DNA of 64,000 nt from assembly GCF_003012815.1 (NCBI RefSeq), contig NZ_PXYJ01000001.1, positions 1,148,956-1,212,955 of the forward strand. Reading direction: 5' to 3'. Source of the DNA: Allosphingosinicella vermicomposti. GTDB lineage: Bacteria > Pseudomonadota > Alphaproteobacteria > Sphingomonadales > Sphingomonadaceae. The stretch's first letter is position 1. Every line of letters begins with the position of its first letter. Under the pieces are notes generated by a model. The model was not told the DNA's origin, did no database searches, and saw only the letters and a list, made by a program, of their open reading frames with translations. Below are positions 52,521 through 62,527 of this stretch, in pieces. A program made the position numbers and the translations under genes.

Positions 52521-52973
52521 TCAATCGTCGCGGGAAACGCGCTCGTTCCGTTCGTGCTTCTCCTGCGCATCGACGGTCATCGTTGCGGTCGGGCGTGCTT
52601 CAAGGCGGGCAAGCGGGATCGGCTCCCCGGTCACTTCGCAATAGCCATATTCACCCTGTTCGATGCGGCGAAGCGCAGAATCGATCTTGGAGATAAGCTT
52701 ACGCTGGCGGTCCCGCGTACGAAGCTCGATCGACCAATCAGTCTCGCTCGACGCGCGATCGGTCATGTCGGCTTCTTGGATCGGCCCGCTCTTCAGCTGC
52801 GCCATCGTATCGCGAGATTCGCGGACGATCGCCTCCTTCCAATCGAGCAGCTTCTTGCGGAAATAGGCAAGCTGGCGCGCGTTCATGAACTCTTCGCCAG
52901 GCTCAGGCACGTAACCGGTAGGCATGTCCGCCTGAAATACCGGGTCGAAAGTTTCGTTCAAAGCCGTAGCCAT
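52521..52973 (-). CDS. dksA: DksA-type RNA polymerase secondary-channel regulator
   Basis: The 150-residue protein has the long helical hairpin (MNARQLAYFRKKLLDWKEAI through about 75) and the DksA globular end EYGYCEVTGEPIPLARLEARP with SSETDWSIELRTRDRQRKL. Only one of the four zinc cysteines is present, as in alphaproteobacterial homologues. It works with ppGpp on RNA polymerase in the stringent response. I chose the ATG at 52973, preceded by GGAGGGG. Confidence 0.88.
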   Translation of the reverse strand: MATALNETFDPVFQADMPTGYVPEPGEEFMNARQLAYFRKKLLDWKEAIVRESRDTMAQLKSGPIQEADMTDRASSETDWSIELRTRDRQRKLISKIDSALRRIEQGEYGYCEVTGEPIPLARLEARPTATMTVDAQEKHERNERVSRDD

Positions 52974-53130
52974 AAACCCCTCCACTCACCGTGCGGCCAC
53001 GATAGCCGCTTGCGGTTTCCTTAGGCCCGATCCGATTAATCGGACCTGTCGGCAATCGCCCGGCTGCGCCTATACATTTGCGCCCGAGGCAGCACAAGAA
53101 CTATATAAGTAGTTATTTTTGCTGAATAAA

Positions 53131-53170
53131 TAAAATGGCCGGCGGTCACCGAATAGGGCGACGGCCGGCC
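53131..53170 (-). terminator. Rho-independent terminator of host-attachment gene
   Basis: GGCCGGC (53137-53143) pairs with GCCGGCC (53164-53170), with further partial pairing inside. On the minus strand the stem is followed by ATTTTATTTATT. It lies 26 bp after the stop of the host-attachment gene. Confidence 0.7.
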
Positions 53171-53195
53171 GATACCCGCCTAAAAGGCTTCAAAT

Positions 53196-53636
53196 TCAAC
53201 TTGCGGCGATGATTCGTTCGATCTCATCGACTGGATGACCCGTGAGATCCTTGGCAATCTCCCCGATCAGCCGCTTCTCGACTTCCTTGTGATAATGTTT
53301 GCGAAGCTCGCCGAGCGTTCGCGGCGGCGCCACCACGATCAGCGATTCGAAATTGTTTTGAAGCGCGCGCTCCCTCAGCATCTGGGCTGCATCGGCTGCG
53401 AAGCGGTCTTCTTCCTGCTGGTGGAAATCTACTTCCTCCATTGCGCTGCGTGCCGATCCGACGCTGTTGACCGAACGGCCCGGACCATCGGTTTTTTGGT
53501 CGCGATCTGCGGGGTTATCCTGAACTTCCTTCGTTTCGACCGTGAGGTTCGGAAAGTCGTTGTCGCCCTCGTTCCGGAAGAACAGCATCTTCTGCCCATC
53601 CGCGACGAGAACGAAGCTGTTATGCGGTACTTGCAT
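53196..53636 (-). CDS. host-attachment family protein (stress-related eRF1-like)
   Basis: The 146-residue protein has the family pattern VLVADGQKMLFFRN near the start, FAADAAQMLRERALQNNFESLIVVAPP in the middle and LRKHYHKEVEKRLIGEIAKDLTGHPVDEIE at the end. The family carries the name host attachment but its biochemical role is unclear. It is monocistronic, with a clear terminator. Confidence 0.82.
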   Translation of the reverse strand: MQVPHNSFVLVADGQKMLFFRNEGDNDFPNLTVETKEVQDNPADRDQKTDGPGRSVNSVGSARSAMEEVDFHQQEEDRFAADAAQMLRERALQNNFESLIVVAPPRTLGELRKHYHKEVEKRLIGEIAKDLTGHPVDEIERIIAAS

Positions 53637-53731
53637 CTGCTTCTCCTTGTCCCGTTATCTGGCCAACGCCGAATGGTGGACGATGGTTGCCCGGCTTGCG
53701 CGCATGACAGGGCGCGACCATAGATTTGCGA

Positions 53732-54496
53732 ATGCGGATTCTGCTTACCAACGATGACGGCGTGAATGCCTCCGGCCTGAAGGTTCTGGAACGAATCGCG
53801 CGGACGATCTCCGATGACATCTGGGTCGTGGCACCGATGGAGGAGCAATCCGGCGCGGGCCATAGCCTTACCCTTACAAAGCCTATCCGCCTACGCCAGC
53901 TTGGCGAGCGGCGCTTCTGCGTTACGGGCACGCCGACCGACGCGGTGATGATGGCCATCGCTCATGTGATGAAAGACAATCCGCCCGACCTCATCCTTTC
54001 AGGCGTTAATCGCGGCGCCAATCTGGGGGAGGACGTGACCTATTCGGGGACCGTATCGGCTGCTATGGAAGGCGCGCTCGCGGGCATTCCATCGATCGCC
54101 TTAAGCCAGGTCTACGCACGCGAAGGCATGGGGTACACCGTCCCCTTTGCAGCCGCCGAAGAATGGGGCGAGCGCGTGGTCCGTCCGCTCGTGTCCGAGC
54201 CGATGGCACCGCGTTCTCTGGTCAACGTCAACTTCCCTGCCTTGCCGCCCAGTGAGGTGAAGGGCGTGCGCGTCGTCCGTCAGGGGCTACGCGATTATGG
54301 TCGCCTGCGCCTCGTACAGCGCACTGATCCGCGAGGCTATGACTACTTCTGGTTCGGCCTTGGCCCTATGGTTGAAACGCCGGGCCATGATACGGATCTT
54401 GAGGCTGTGGCCGATGGTTACGTGACCGTGACGCCGCTTCATCTCGATCTGACGCACGATGCCTCTTTATCCCGGCTGAAGGGCCTCTATTCCTGA
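53732..54496 (+). CDS. surE: 5'/3'-nucleotidase SurE
   Basis: The 254-residue protein has the metal-binding LLTNDDGVNASGL at the start, SGVNRGANLGEDVTYSGT and AMEGALAGIPSIALS. It dephosphorylates nucleoside monophosphates. The ATG at 53732 is preferred to a TTG at 53726. Its stop overlaps the potassium channel start by one base. Confidence 0.95.
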   Translation: MRILLTNDDGVNASGLKVLERIARTISDDIWVVAPMEEQSGAGHSLTLTKPIRLRQLGERRFCVTGTPTDAVMMAIAHVMKDNPPDLILSGVNRGANLGEDVTYSGTVSAAMEGALAGIPSIALSQVYAREGMGYTVPFAAAEEWGERVVRPLVSEPMAPRSLVNVNFPALPPSEVKGVRVVRQGLRDYGRLRLVQRTDPRGYDYFWFGLGPMVETPGHDTDLEAVADGYVTVTPLHLDLTHDASLSRLKGLYS

Positions 54497-55542
54497 TGGC
54501 TCCACGCACGCGGACAAGCGGGCTCCTCTCGACCCTGCAGCGCAAGGGGCGCCTGCCCATCTGGGCGCAGATCAGCTGGCGCGTCTTATTCGTCCTCGCC
54601 CTACTCGGCCTCGCCATCGCCGTTCACTGGTTTGAACGCGACGGACTTCGCGACACATATGACGGCGCGGTGAGCTTCCTCGATGTCGTCTACTTCACGA
54701 TGATCAGCATCACGACAACCGGCTATGGGGATATCACCCCGGTGAGCGATCGCGCGCGCCTGTTCGATGCGCTGATCGTCACGCCGATCCGCGTCTTCGC
54801 GGTGCTCGTTTTCTTGGGAACCGCCTATAGCTTCGTGCTGAGGCGGACATGGTACAGGTGGCGCATGGCCTATATTCAGCGGAATTTGAACGACCATATC
54901 GTAATCGCCGGATATGGAACGAGCGGCCAAGGCGCAGTGTCGGAACTGCTTGCCCACGGCACCGATCCGTCGTGCATCGTCGTTATCGACATGAACAATG
55001 CGGCGCTGGACAAGGCCAAGGCGCTGGGTTGCAACATCATCCAGGCCGATGCGACCCGCGACCGTACGCTGGAAGATGTCCGGATCGACCGCGCCCGCGC
55101 GATGATCATTTCGGCGGGCCGCGACGACACATCGATCCTGATGGTTCTGACCGCGCGACACCTTGCTCCGGACCTTTCAATCAGCGTCGCGATCCGCAAC
55201 GAAGATAATGAGCTTCCTGCACGCCAGGCCGGAGCGACCACCGTAATCAATCCGGTGAGCTTCACCGGCCTCCTGCTCGCCACATCCACCCACGGTGCGA
55301 ACATATCGGACTATCTGGCCGACCTCGCCTCGACCCATGGGCGCGTGCGCCTCGTCCAGCGTCCGGTGCGCTCCGACGAAATCGGCCACCCGCTTACGCG
55401 CGGCCCGAAAACGATTGGCCTTCGCATCTACCGCAATGGCCGCCCTCACGGCTTTTGGGAGTCCGAAGCGCAGGCGCTCGAGGCGGACGATATTATCATC
55501 GAAATCCTGCCCACAATGGAAGAGGAGCGGCATTCGAGCTAA
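54496..55542 (+). CDS. two-helix potassium channel with RCK (TrkA-N) domain
   Basis: The 348-residue protein has two membrane helices around the selectivity filter TTTGYGD (about residue 75), then a TrkA-N Rossmann domain (IVIAGYGTSGQGAVSELLAHG) and a C-terminal extension. It should gate K+ flow in response to a ligand bound by the RCK domain. The start codon overlaps the surE stop. Confidence 0.93.
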   Translation: MAPRTRTSGLLSTLQRKGRLPIWAQISWRVLFVLALLGLAIAVHWFERDGLRDTYDGAVSFLDVVYFTMISITTTGYGDITPVSDRARLFDALIVTPIRVFAVLVFLGTAYSFVLRRTWYRWRMAYIQRNLNDHIVIAGYGTSGQGAVSELLAHGTDPSCIVVIDMNNAALDKAKALGCNIIQADATRDRTLEDVRIDRARAMIISAGRDDTSILMVLTARHLAPDLSISVAIRNEDNELPARQAGATTVINPVSFTGLLLATSTHGANISDYLADLASTHGRVRLVQRPVRSDEIGHPLTRGPKTIGLRIYRNGRPHGFWESEAQALEADDIIIEILPTMEEERHSS

Positions 55543-55867
55543 GCAGCGTCGATCAGAGCAACAAAAACACTGCCGTACCAACTGCAACCGAGCCTTACAG
55601 AGGGCGTCATCAAGCCCGCGCCCCTTATAAGAGATCCTTATAAGGCATTTCTAATAAGACGCATTGCGCGTGCCGGAGGGCACGCTCGACTGCTACGCTA
55701 GCATAGGGGGATGCGGCACGGGGTTGGCTCTCTTGCAGCTCAATCGGGCGGTGCCTCCCCGGCTTGTAGTAGGAACGATGGCGAAGGTGCTTCGGAGCCT
55801 CTGCTCCGATGCCAAAGGCAACATCATGGATGCCATCGATGATTACATTTCAAGCCCAGCCATGTTG
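55543..55867. other. intergenic region, no gene supported
   Basis: This gap separates the plus-strand K+ channel gene from the minus-strand LuxR-type gene. Frames here look non-coding. Two palindromes, CTTATAAG (55624-55631) and CCTTATAAGG (55636-55645), stand out and may bind a dimeric regulator or end transcription. Confidence 0.5.
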
Positions 55868-56155
55868 CTACGCATGGGGCAACGGCAAAAACATCTCGGT
55901 CTGGACCGCGCAGGCAGGTGCTGCTTGCCCACGCGCAACGGTCAGCATGCCTTGGCCGACGGCGCGGGTGACCATCTGGACGCGATTGCGCGCACGCATT
56001 TTCATCCGGACATTTTCTATATGACGCTCCACGGTGCGCGGAGCGATGCCGATATGAATTGCAGCTTCTTTCGACGACAAACCATTGGCGATCATTGCCA
56101 ATATCTCTGCCTCTCGATGAGTGAGGCTTGGTAGGATTTGGACGGCCTGATGCAT
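55868..56155 (-). CDS. stand-alone LuxR/GerE-type HTH regulator
   Basis: The 95-residue protein is essentially one GerE domain: LTHREAEILAMIANGLSSKEAA, GIAPRTVERHIENVRMKMRARN. It has no receiver or ligand domain, so it may be controlled by expression or by partners. The ATG at 56155 has GGAG 8 nt upstream; a TTG at 56161 is also in frame. The C-terminal 25 residues are non-family. Confidence 0.8.
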   Translation of the reverse strand: MHQAVQILPSLTHREAEILAMIANGLSSKEAAIHIGIAPRTVERHIENVRMKMRARNRVQMVTRAVGQGMLTVARGQAAPACAVQTEMFLPLPHA

Positions 56156-56365
56156 GCCCAACTCTCCGTGAATGCCTGTGGGGGCATCGTCAATCTAGCA
56201 CATAAAAATGCTGCTTGAATAAGGCGTTACAGCCATTTCGGAACCGTACCCTTCCGGGACAGAAGCGCCATTTCGTATGTACGAGGTACTGAATTGAGAG
56301 CGCTCCGCAACTCGAAGAGGCGCCTCTAGGAAATCGTGGCATTTTACACTATGTGAGCGCCACTC

Positions 56366-57706
56366 ATGGCAATTCAGCTTCCCTCCCCGCCGAAAGTCGG
56401 CATGGTTTCGCTCGGCTGTCCGAAGGCGCTCGTCGACTCGGAGCGTATTTTGACCAAGCTCCGCAGCGACGGCTACCAAATGTCGCCCGATTATGATCAG
56501 GCGGATGTCGTGCTCGTCAACACCTGCGGTTTCCTCGACAGTGCCAAGGAAGAAAGCCTGGCTGCGATTGGCGAGGCGATTGCGGAGAACGGCCGCGTTA
56601 TCGTCACCGGCTGCATGGGGAAGGAAGCGGAGGTCATCCGCGAACGCTTTCCGGAGGTGCTCGCCGTCACTGGCCCGCATCAATATGAGCAAGTGGTGGG
56701 CGCCGTCCACGACGCTGCGCCCATGCCGCCAAGCGCCTTCCTCAACCTGGTGCCGGAAGGTGGCCTGAAGCTCACGCCTCGCCACTACAGCTATTTGAAA
56801 ATTTCCGAGGGCTGCAACCACCGCTGCGCCTTCTGCATCATTCCTTCGCTGCGTGGCGACCTCGTCAGCCGCCGCCCCGACGCGATCCTGCGCGAAGCCG
56901 AAAAGCTGATCGCCGCGGGCACGAGGGAATTGCTGGTCATCAGCCAGGACACCTCGGCCTATGGCCTCGACCTCAAACATGCTTCCTGGCCGTGGAAGGG
57001 CGGCGAGGTTCGGGCGCACATGACCGATCTCGCCCGCGAGTTGGGCAAGCTCGGTGCCTGGGTTCGCCTCCACTACGTCTACCCTTATCCTTATGTCGAT
57101 CAGGTCATCCCGCTGATGGCGGAAGGATTGATCCTTCCCTATCTCGACATTCCGTTTCAGCATGCCTCGCCCAAGGTATTGAAGGCGATGAAACGGCCGG
57201 CGAACGAAGCCAAGGTGTTGGAGCGCCTCAAGAACTGGCGCGCCATCTGCCCGGACATCACGATCCGCTCCTCCTTCGTCGTCGGTTTCCCAGGAGAAAC
57301 GGAAGAAGATTTCCAATATCTGCTCGACTGGCTGGACGAAGCGCAGCTTGACCGCGTCGGCGCCTTCCGGTTCGAACCCGTCGAGGGCGCTACGGCAAAC
57401 AACCTCCCCGGCGCCGTGCCGGAAGAGGTGAAGGAAGAACGCTACGCCCGCATCATGGAGAAGACCGCGCTCATCTCCGCCGCAAAGCTCCAGGCGAAGG
57501 TCGGTCGCACGATCGATGTGATCCTCGATGTGGTAGATGAAGAAGGCGGCGCGACGGGCCGCTCCAAGGCCGATGCCCCCGAAATCGACGGCGAAGTCCA
57601 CCTCCGCGACGCTCAGGGCTTTGCGCAGGGCGACATCATTCCGGTCCTGATCGAGGATGCCGACGAACACGATTTGTTCGGCGTGCCTGCTTTACAGAAG
57701 CGCTGA
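56366..57706 (+). CDS. rimO: ribosomal protein S12 methylthiotransferase RimO
   Basis: The 446-residue protein has the N-terminal MTTase domain ([34 protein letters not shown]), a radical-SAM domain with CNHRCAFC and a C-terminal TRAM domain. It adds a methylthio group to an Asp of ribosomal protein S12. All six iron-sulfur cysteines are present. Confidence 0.96.
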   Translation: MAIQLPSPPKVGMVSLGCPKALVDSERILTKLRSDGYQMSPDYDQADVVLVNTCGFLDSAKEESLAAIGEAIAENGRVIVTGCMGKEAEVIRERFPEVLAVTGPHQYEQVVGAVHDAAPMPPSAFLNLVPEGGLKLTPRHYSYLKISEGCNHRCAFCIIPSLRGDLVSRRPDAILREAEKLIAAGTRELLVISQDTSAYGLDLKHASWPWKGGEVRAHMTDLARELGKLGAWVRLHYVYPYPYVDQVIPLMAEGLILPYLDIPFQHASPKVLKAMKRPANEAKVLERLKNWRAICPDITIRSSFVVGFPGETEEDFQYLLDWLDEAQLDRVGAFRFEPVEGATANNLPGAVPEEVKEERYARIMEKTALISAAKLQAKVGRTIDVILDVVDEEGGATGRSKADAPEIDGEVHLRDAQGFAQGDIIPVLIEDADEHDLFGVPALQKR

Positions 57707-57708
57707 CC

Positions 57709-57736
57709 CTTAAGCCCACACCATTTGGTGGCTTAA
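57709..57736. terminator. hairpin after rimO, likely terminator
   Basis: TTAAGCC (57710-57716) pairs with GGCTTAA and the inner CACC pairs with GGTG. It directly follows the rimO stop. No long T run follows, so termination efficiency is uncertain. Confidence 0.5.
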
Positions 57737-57783
57737 ACACGCTCACCCCTAGCGAGTGGCGGTTTCAGCGTTATGTTGGTTGC

Positions 57784-59172
57784 ATGAACGACATCTCCCA
57801 GCTTTTGCAGGCCGACAAGGGCCAGGCCGCCCGCTCGCTCATACTCGTCGACAAGAAGGGCTTTGCCGCCTGGCTGTCCACTCAGCCCGAACGGGTGCGT
57901 CAGGCGGTGCTCGCAGGCGGCTTCAAGGCGGACGGTTATCAATTTGCCATTGTGCCCGGCGAAAAAGCGGAAGATTGGGCGGCCGTACTCGGGGTTGCCG
58001 ACGTGGACCTTCCGAGTGTCTGGTGCCTGTCGAAAGCTGCCGATCTCCTACCGGAGGGCAGCTATCGCGTCGAAGGCCGGAGCCCCGGTCCGGCCGCCCT
58101 TGGCTGGATTTTGGGTCAATATCGGTTCGACCGGTATAAAAAGGACAAAGTGCCGACGGGTCCACGCATCCTGCTGACCGACGATCCCGCACGAATCGCT
58201 GAAATCACATTAATTGCTGAGGCGACATTACTCGCACGCGACCTCGTGAATCTACCCGCCGCAGACCTCGGCCCCGCTGAACTTCAAAAAGCCGTCGAGG
58301 ATGTTGCCGCCGAATGCGGCGCGACCGTCGCCGTCGCAAAAGGCGATGAGCTTGCCGAGGGCTACCCGATGATACACGCGGTCGGAAAGGCCGCAAGCAC
58401 CGACCGTGCACCGCGACTGATCGAGCTCGAATGGGGCGATCCGGCCAATCCGCGCATCGCCATTGTGGGTAAGGGCGTCTGCTTCGACAGCGGCGGACTC
58501 GACATCAAGCCTTCATCCGGCATGCGCCTTATGAAGAAGGATATGGGCGGCGCGGCGCACGCGCTGGCGCTGGCACGAATCATCATGAAGAGCCGCCTGC
58601 CCGTCCGGCTCCATCTTCTCATTCCTGCCGTTGAAAATGCGATTTCGGGAAATGCTTTCCGCCCGGGCGATATTCTGAGGAGCCGCAAGGGCCTCACCGT
58701 GGAAATCGGCAATACCGATGCCGAGGGCCGCCTGATCCTCGGCGATGCCCTAACCAAAGCTGCGGAAGGCGAGCCCGAACTCATCCTCGATTTTGCGACA
58801 TTGACCGGCGCCGCCCGCGTGGCGCTAGGTCCGGACCTCCCTGCCCTTTTCGCCAATCGCGACGATCTGGCGGACGATTTGCTGAAGAGCGGCGATCAAA
58901 TATCCGACCCTTTGTGGCGGATGCCGCTGTGGAAGCATTATGCCGAGATGCTGTCATCCGACATCGCCGACATCGGTAACGCCAGCGACAGTCCGATGGC
59001 AGGGTGCGTGACGGCCGCCCTCTTCCTGCAGAAATTCGTGCCGGACGGCACGGCTTGGGCCCATTTCGACACCTTCGCCTGGCGTCCGGCTGCCAAGCCC
59101 GGCCGGCCCAAGGGCGGGGATGCCATGGGCCTTCGCGCGGCATGGGCGATGCTGAAGAGCCGCTACTGCTGA
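57784..59172 (+). CDS. leucyl aminopeptidase (M17 family)
   Basis: The 462-residue protein has the M17 metal-binding segments KGVCFDSGGLDIKP, MKKDMGGAAHAL and the signature NTDAEGRLILGDAL. It removes N-terminal residues from peptides in the cytosol, using two metal ions. The N-terminal domain (about 1-150) matches the family only loosely. Confidence 0.93.
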   Translation: MNDISQLLQADKGQAARSLILVDKKGFAAWLSTQPERVRQAVLAGGFKADGYQFAIVPGEKAEDWAAVLGVADVDLPSVWCLSKAADLLPEGSYRVEGRSPGPAALGWILGQYRFDRYKKDKVPTGPRILLTDDPARIAEITLIAEATLLARDLVNLPAADLGPAELQKAVEDVAAECGATVAVAKGDELAEGYPMIHAVGKAASTDRAPRLIELEWGDPANPRIAIVGKGVCFDSGGLDIKPSSGMRLMKKDMGGAAHALALARIIMKSRLPVRLHLLIPAVENAISGNAFRPGDILRSRKGLTVEIGNTDAEGRLILGDALTKAAEGEPELILDFATLTGAARVALGPDLPALFANRDDLADDLLKSGDQISDPLWRMPLWKHYAEMLSSDIADIGNASDSPMAGCVTAALFLQKFVPDGTAWAHFDTFAWRPAAKPGRPKGGDAMGLRAAWAMLKSRYC

Positions 59173-59282
59173 GACGAACCAACTGCTCTTTTGCGATGAA
59201 ATCCGATCTTGCGTCGAAACGAAACGCGGTCTGACAGGTTTTACTTCCGAACGTGAAATGATTTGTTGTTCGGAGATTATCC

Positions 59283-59651
59283 GTGTCGGAGCGCAGTCTT
59301 AAAAGCTGGATGGACGCCCTCATCCGCTACGTCCGGTCGGGGCAGCCCGATCTTACCAACCGCCAGATGGCCCTGATGATGCTGGTATATTTGACACCGG
59401 GGCCGCATACGGTGCGGGGGCTGGCCCAGCTTTTGGGTGTATCCAAACCGGTTATCACTCGCGCCTTGAATACCTTGGGCGCTCTCGGCTATCTGCGGCG
59501 CGTCCGTGACGAGGCGGACCGGCGAAACGTTTTCGTCGCCAAGACACCGACAGGGCAGGACTTTCTTGACAGCTTCGAACGCAATATCGGCCAAGGCAGT
59601 AGCGACCGGAAATCCGGCAAAGAACGCGGACTCCTCCTCCAACACAGTTGA
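59283..59651 (+). CDS. MarR-like winged-helix regulator
   Basis: The 122-residue protein has a winged helix of MarR type: LTNRQMALMMLVYLTPGPHTV, LAQLLGVSKPVITRALNTL, GYLRRVRDEADRRNVFVAKT. It starts with GTG at 59283. It ends 10 nt before the SH3-domain fragment, with which it is probably co-transcribed; in relatives this pair precedes a C40 peptidase. Confidence 0.82.
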   Translation: MSERSLKSWMDALIRYVRSGQPDLTNRQMALMMLVYLTPGPHTVRGLAQLLGVSKPVITRALNTLGALGYLRRVRDEADRRNVFVAKTPTGQDFLDSFERNIGQGSSDRKSGKERGLLLQHS

Positions 59652-59661
59652 AAGGTTCACT

Positions 59662-59949
59662 TTGAGCGGCCGGTCGGCGCCGCTCGACCCGCTGCGTGAC
59701 GCGTGGCGCGGTGACCTTGCCGACATCGCGCTCGCCAGCACGCATTTCGCGCCGCATTACGTGAAGCCAGTGAGCCGGATGGTGTCGGCTGGACCGCTTC
59801 ATGTGAAAGCCGATGACGGGTCCGAAGTAGCGGCGGACATGGGGGAGGAAGAGTTTGCGCTTCTCGATATTACAGGCGGTTGGGCTTGGGGCTATCGAGT
59901 GGCGGATCATATTGTCGGCTATGTTCCTGCTACGCGGTTGAAGGTTTAA
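59662..59949 (+). pseudogene. truncated C40 peptidase: SH3-like domain only, NlpC/P60 domain missing
   Basis: From a TTG at 59662, with GAAAGG 6 nt upstream, the frame encodes 95 residues resembling the N-terminal SH3-type region of sphingomonad NlpC/P60 (C40) peptidases: DLADIALASTHFAPHY, then VSRMVSAGPLHV, EFALLDITGGWAWGYRV, VGYVPATRL. The stop at 59949 comes where the catalytic domain should begin, and REP-like repeats follow. It could also be a genuine one-domain protein. Confidence 0.6.
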
Positions 59950-59965
59950 TTTAACACTCCCGTTA

Positions 59966-60036
59966 GGGCTAAGCCCGTCGAAGCCCGTGTGCATCGTGCC
60001 CTTCACGCGCCCTTCGACAGGCTCAGGGCTAGCGGT
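59966..60036. repeat. REP-like GTCGAAGCCC / CTTCGACAGGCTCAGGGC units
   Basis: The 112 bp between the SH3 fragment and mltG hold GGGCTAAGCCCGTCGAAGCCC-like and GCCCTTCGACAGGCTCAGGGC-like units, which resemble dispersed sphingomonad palindromic repeats. Confidence 0.5.
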
Positions 60037-60061
60037 TGTTGGGTAAGAGCTGGGTGCCTTG

Positions 60062-61036
60062 TCACATCTCTCCACGGGCGCGGCGGATGGCGTACCATTT
60101 CTGGACGTTGGCGTTGTGCTCGGCCAGCGTGTTCGCGAAAATGTGGCCGCCTGAACCATCCGCAACGAAGTAGAGCGCCTGCGTCGGTGCGGGATCGAGG
60201 ACGGCGGCGATCGATTCGCGGCCGGGATTGGCGATCGGGCCAATTGGCAGGCCGGGGCTCGCATAGGTGTTGTAACCGTTTTTATCCTGAAGCTCGGAGC
60301 GCAGGATGCGGCGGCCGAGCGGCTTGCCCTTGGTGATCGGATAGATGACAGTCGGATCGGCATCGAGCTTCATGCCCACGCGGAGCCGGTTGGAATAGAC
60401 GCCAGCAACCATGCGGCGCTCGGACGGCTTGCCGGTTTCCTTTTCGACGATTGACGCGAGGATGATCGCTTCTTCCTTGGTTCTGACCACGCTCGTCGGC
60501 TTGCGCTGAGCCCAGAGCCGGTCGAGTTCCTTTCTCATCGCGTCCTGCATACGCTTCAGGACGGCGGTGCGTGTTTCGCCGCTTTCGTAACTGTAACTGT
60601 CCGGAAGGACGCTGCCTTCCGCCGGAACCGCGACCGCGCCGGTCAGCCGCGCTTCGCCGCGAAGGCGCTCATGGACGAGGATGGACGGCATGCCTTCCGG
60701 GATCGTCACGAGCCGACGGATCGGCTGGGCATGCTGCAATATGTCGAGGATCTGCGAGGCGCTGGCACCGGCGGGAATCGTGAATTCGCCGGCCCGCACG
60801 GGATCGTCCGATCCCAGAACCGCCGCAAACTTCGTGAAGGTCGAAGCGGAGCGGATCAGCCCCTTTTCCTCCAACTTCCGCGCAGCGCTGGTCAGCGTGG
60901 CGCCCTGCTCCACCACGAAGTTGCGGTCGCGGGCCGTTGCCCCCTCTCCCCACCAGCTCTTGAACACGAACCCGATCGAAAGGACGATCAGGACCAGTGC
61001 GGCGTAGGAGAGAAGGGCCTTGACCCGGATAGACAT
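60062..61036 (-). CDS. mltG: endolytic murein transglycosylase MltG
   Basis: The 324-residue protein has an N-terminal membrane helix (about 7-27), a LysM-like region and the YceG domain with the catalytic Glu in ASIVEKETG plus the flanking NRLRVGMKLDADPTV and SPGLPIGPIANPG. It cuts nascent glycan strands. It overlaps the fabF stop by one base and is translated with it. Confidence 0.94.
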   Translation of the reverse strand: MSIRVKALLSYAALVLIVLSIGFVFKSWWGEGATARDRNFVVEQGATLTSAARKLEEKGLIRSASTFTKFAAVLGSDDPVRAGEFTIPAGASASQILDILQHAQPIRRLVTIPEGMPSILVHERLRGEARLTGAVAVPAEGSVLPDSYSYESGETRTAVLKRMQDAMRKELDRLWAQRKPTSVVRTKEEAIILASIVEKETGKPSERRMVAGVYSNRLRVGMKLDADPTVIYPITKGKPLGRRILRSELQDKNGYNTYASPGLPIGPIANPGRESIAAVLDPAPTQALYFVADGSGGHIFANTLAEHNANVQKWYAIRRARGEM

Positions 61037-62295
61037 CAGAGGGCGCGCAGCACCAGGCTGGCGTTGGTGCCGCCGAAGCCGAAGCTGTTGTTAAGGATCG
61101 CCTTCACCTTCCGCTCTTTTGCCTTATGCGGCACGAGGTCGACGCCCTGCGTAATCTCTTCAGGATCGTCGAGGTTCAGCGTCGGCGGCACGATCTGGTC
61201 GCGCATGGCGAGGATGCCGAAAATGGTTTCCACCGCGCCTGCGCCGCCGAGAAGGTGGCCGATGGCGGACTTGGTCGAACTCATCGACAGGCCGCCGACC
61301 TTGTCGCCGAACAGCCGCTTCACCGCGCCAAGCTCCAGCTCGTCGCCGAGCGGGGTCGAGGTGCCGTGGGCGTTGATATAGTCGATATCTTCGAGCGCGA
61401 GGCCCGAACGCTTCATCGCGGCCTGCATCGAGCGGAAGCCGCCCGCGCCTTCGGGGTGCGGCGCGGTGACGTGATAGGCGTCGCCCGACATGCCATAGCC
61501 GATGACTTCGGCGTAAATCTTCGCGCCACGCGCCTTGGCGCGTTCATATTCCTCCAGCACGACGACGCCAGCGCCCTCGCCCATGACGAAGCCGTCGCGC
61601 GCCTTGTCCCACGGGCGGCTCGCTTTTTCGGGCTGGTCGTTGAAATTGGTGGAGAGCGCGCGCGCCTGGGCGAAACCGGCGATGCCGAGCGGGCAGAGCG
61701 CGCTTTCCGCACCGCCCGCGACCATCACGTCAGCATCGTCGAGCTGGATCATCCGCGCGGCGTCGCCAATCGAGTGGGCGCCCGTCGAGCAGGCCGTGAC
61801 GACCGCATGGTTCGGGCCCATCAGGCCGTATTTGATCGAGACCTGACCGGAAATGAGGTTGATGAGGCGGCCATGGACGAAGTGCGGGCTGACGCGGCGC
61901 GGGCCCTTTTCGTGAAGAACGATCGATTCCTTCTCGATGCCCGGAAGGCCGCCAATGCCCGAACCGATCGAGCAGCCGACGCGGTAGCGCTCTTCCTCGC
62001 TCATATCGAGGAGGCCCGCATCTTCGAGCGCCTGACCAGCAGCATCGATGCCGTAGACGATGAAGGGATCGACCTGGCGCTGGATCTTGTGATCGACGCG
62101 CAGTGAAGGGTCGAAACCATATTCATGGTCCGGCGCCTTCACTTCACACGCAATGGTGCAGGCATAATCGGTGGGATCGAAGCGCGTGATGCGGGCAGCG
62201 CCGCTTTTCGACGCAAGGATGTTCTTCCAGCTGGTTTCGACATCCGCACCGAGCGGGGTCACAAGTCCAAGTCCGGTTACAACGACGCGGCGCAT
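61036..62295 (-). CDS. fabF: beta-ketoacyl-ACP synthase II
   Basis: The 419-residue thiolase-fold enzyme has catalytic Cys in VTACSTGAHSIG and the two His in NAHGTSTP and IGHLLGGAG, with the C-terminal NNSFGFGGTNASLV. It elongates fatty acids by condensing malonyl-ACP with acyl-ACP. A terminator lies between acpP and fabF, so it may have its own promoter within 62296-62527. Confidence 0.96.
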   Translation of the reverse strand: MRRVVVTGLGLVTPLGADVETSWKNILASKSGAARITRFDPTDYACTIACEVKAPDHEYGFDPSLRVDHKIQRQVDPFIVYGIDAAGQALEDAGLLDMSEEERYRVGCSIGSGIGGLPGIEKESIVLHEKGPRRVSPHFVHGRLINLISGQVSIKYGLMGPNHAVVTACSTGAHSIGDAARMIQLDDADVMVAGGAESALCPLGIAGFAQARALSTNFNDQPEKASRPWDKARDGFVMGEGAGVVVLEEYERAKARGAKIYAEVIGYGMSGDAYHVTAPHPEGAGGFRSMQAAMKRSGLALEDIDYINAHGTSTPLGDELELGAVKRLFGDKVGGLSMSSTKSAIGHLLGGAGAVETIFGILAMRDQIVPPTLNLDDPEEITQGVDLVPHKAKERKVKAILNNSFGFGGTNASLVLRAL

Positions 62296-62527
62296 CCGCT
62301 AACTCCTCAGTTCGTCAAAAGTAGAAACGGCTTCATGGCCTTTGATGGCGAGGAGCCGTTACGTCAATCGGCTTCCCGCTCAGGGCGCTGCTGCTCAGGC
62401 AGATATGAAAGCTGACGTTCTTGATGGTTTCGCACAACGAAACCGTCAGTTTTGTCAGTTTCCGCCACTCCCCAAAAGCCTCGCTACTCCGGGCGAGCAT
62501 GGCAGGAAGCAATTGTGTAGGAAACGG

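Noticed and set aside
56195..57670. 491-residue antisense frame over rimO
   Set aside because: rimO is complete with all expected cysteines on the other strand; the antisense product has no recognisable motif.
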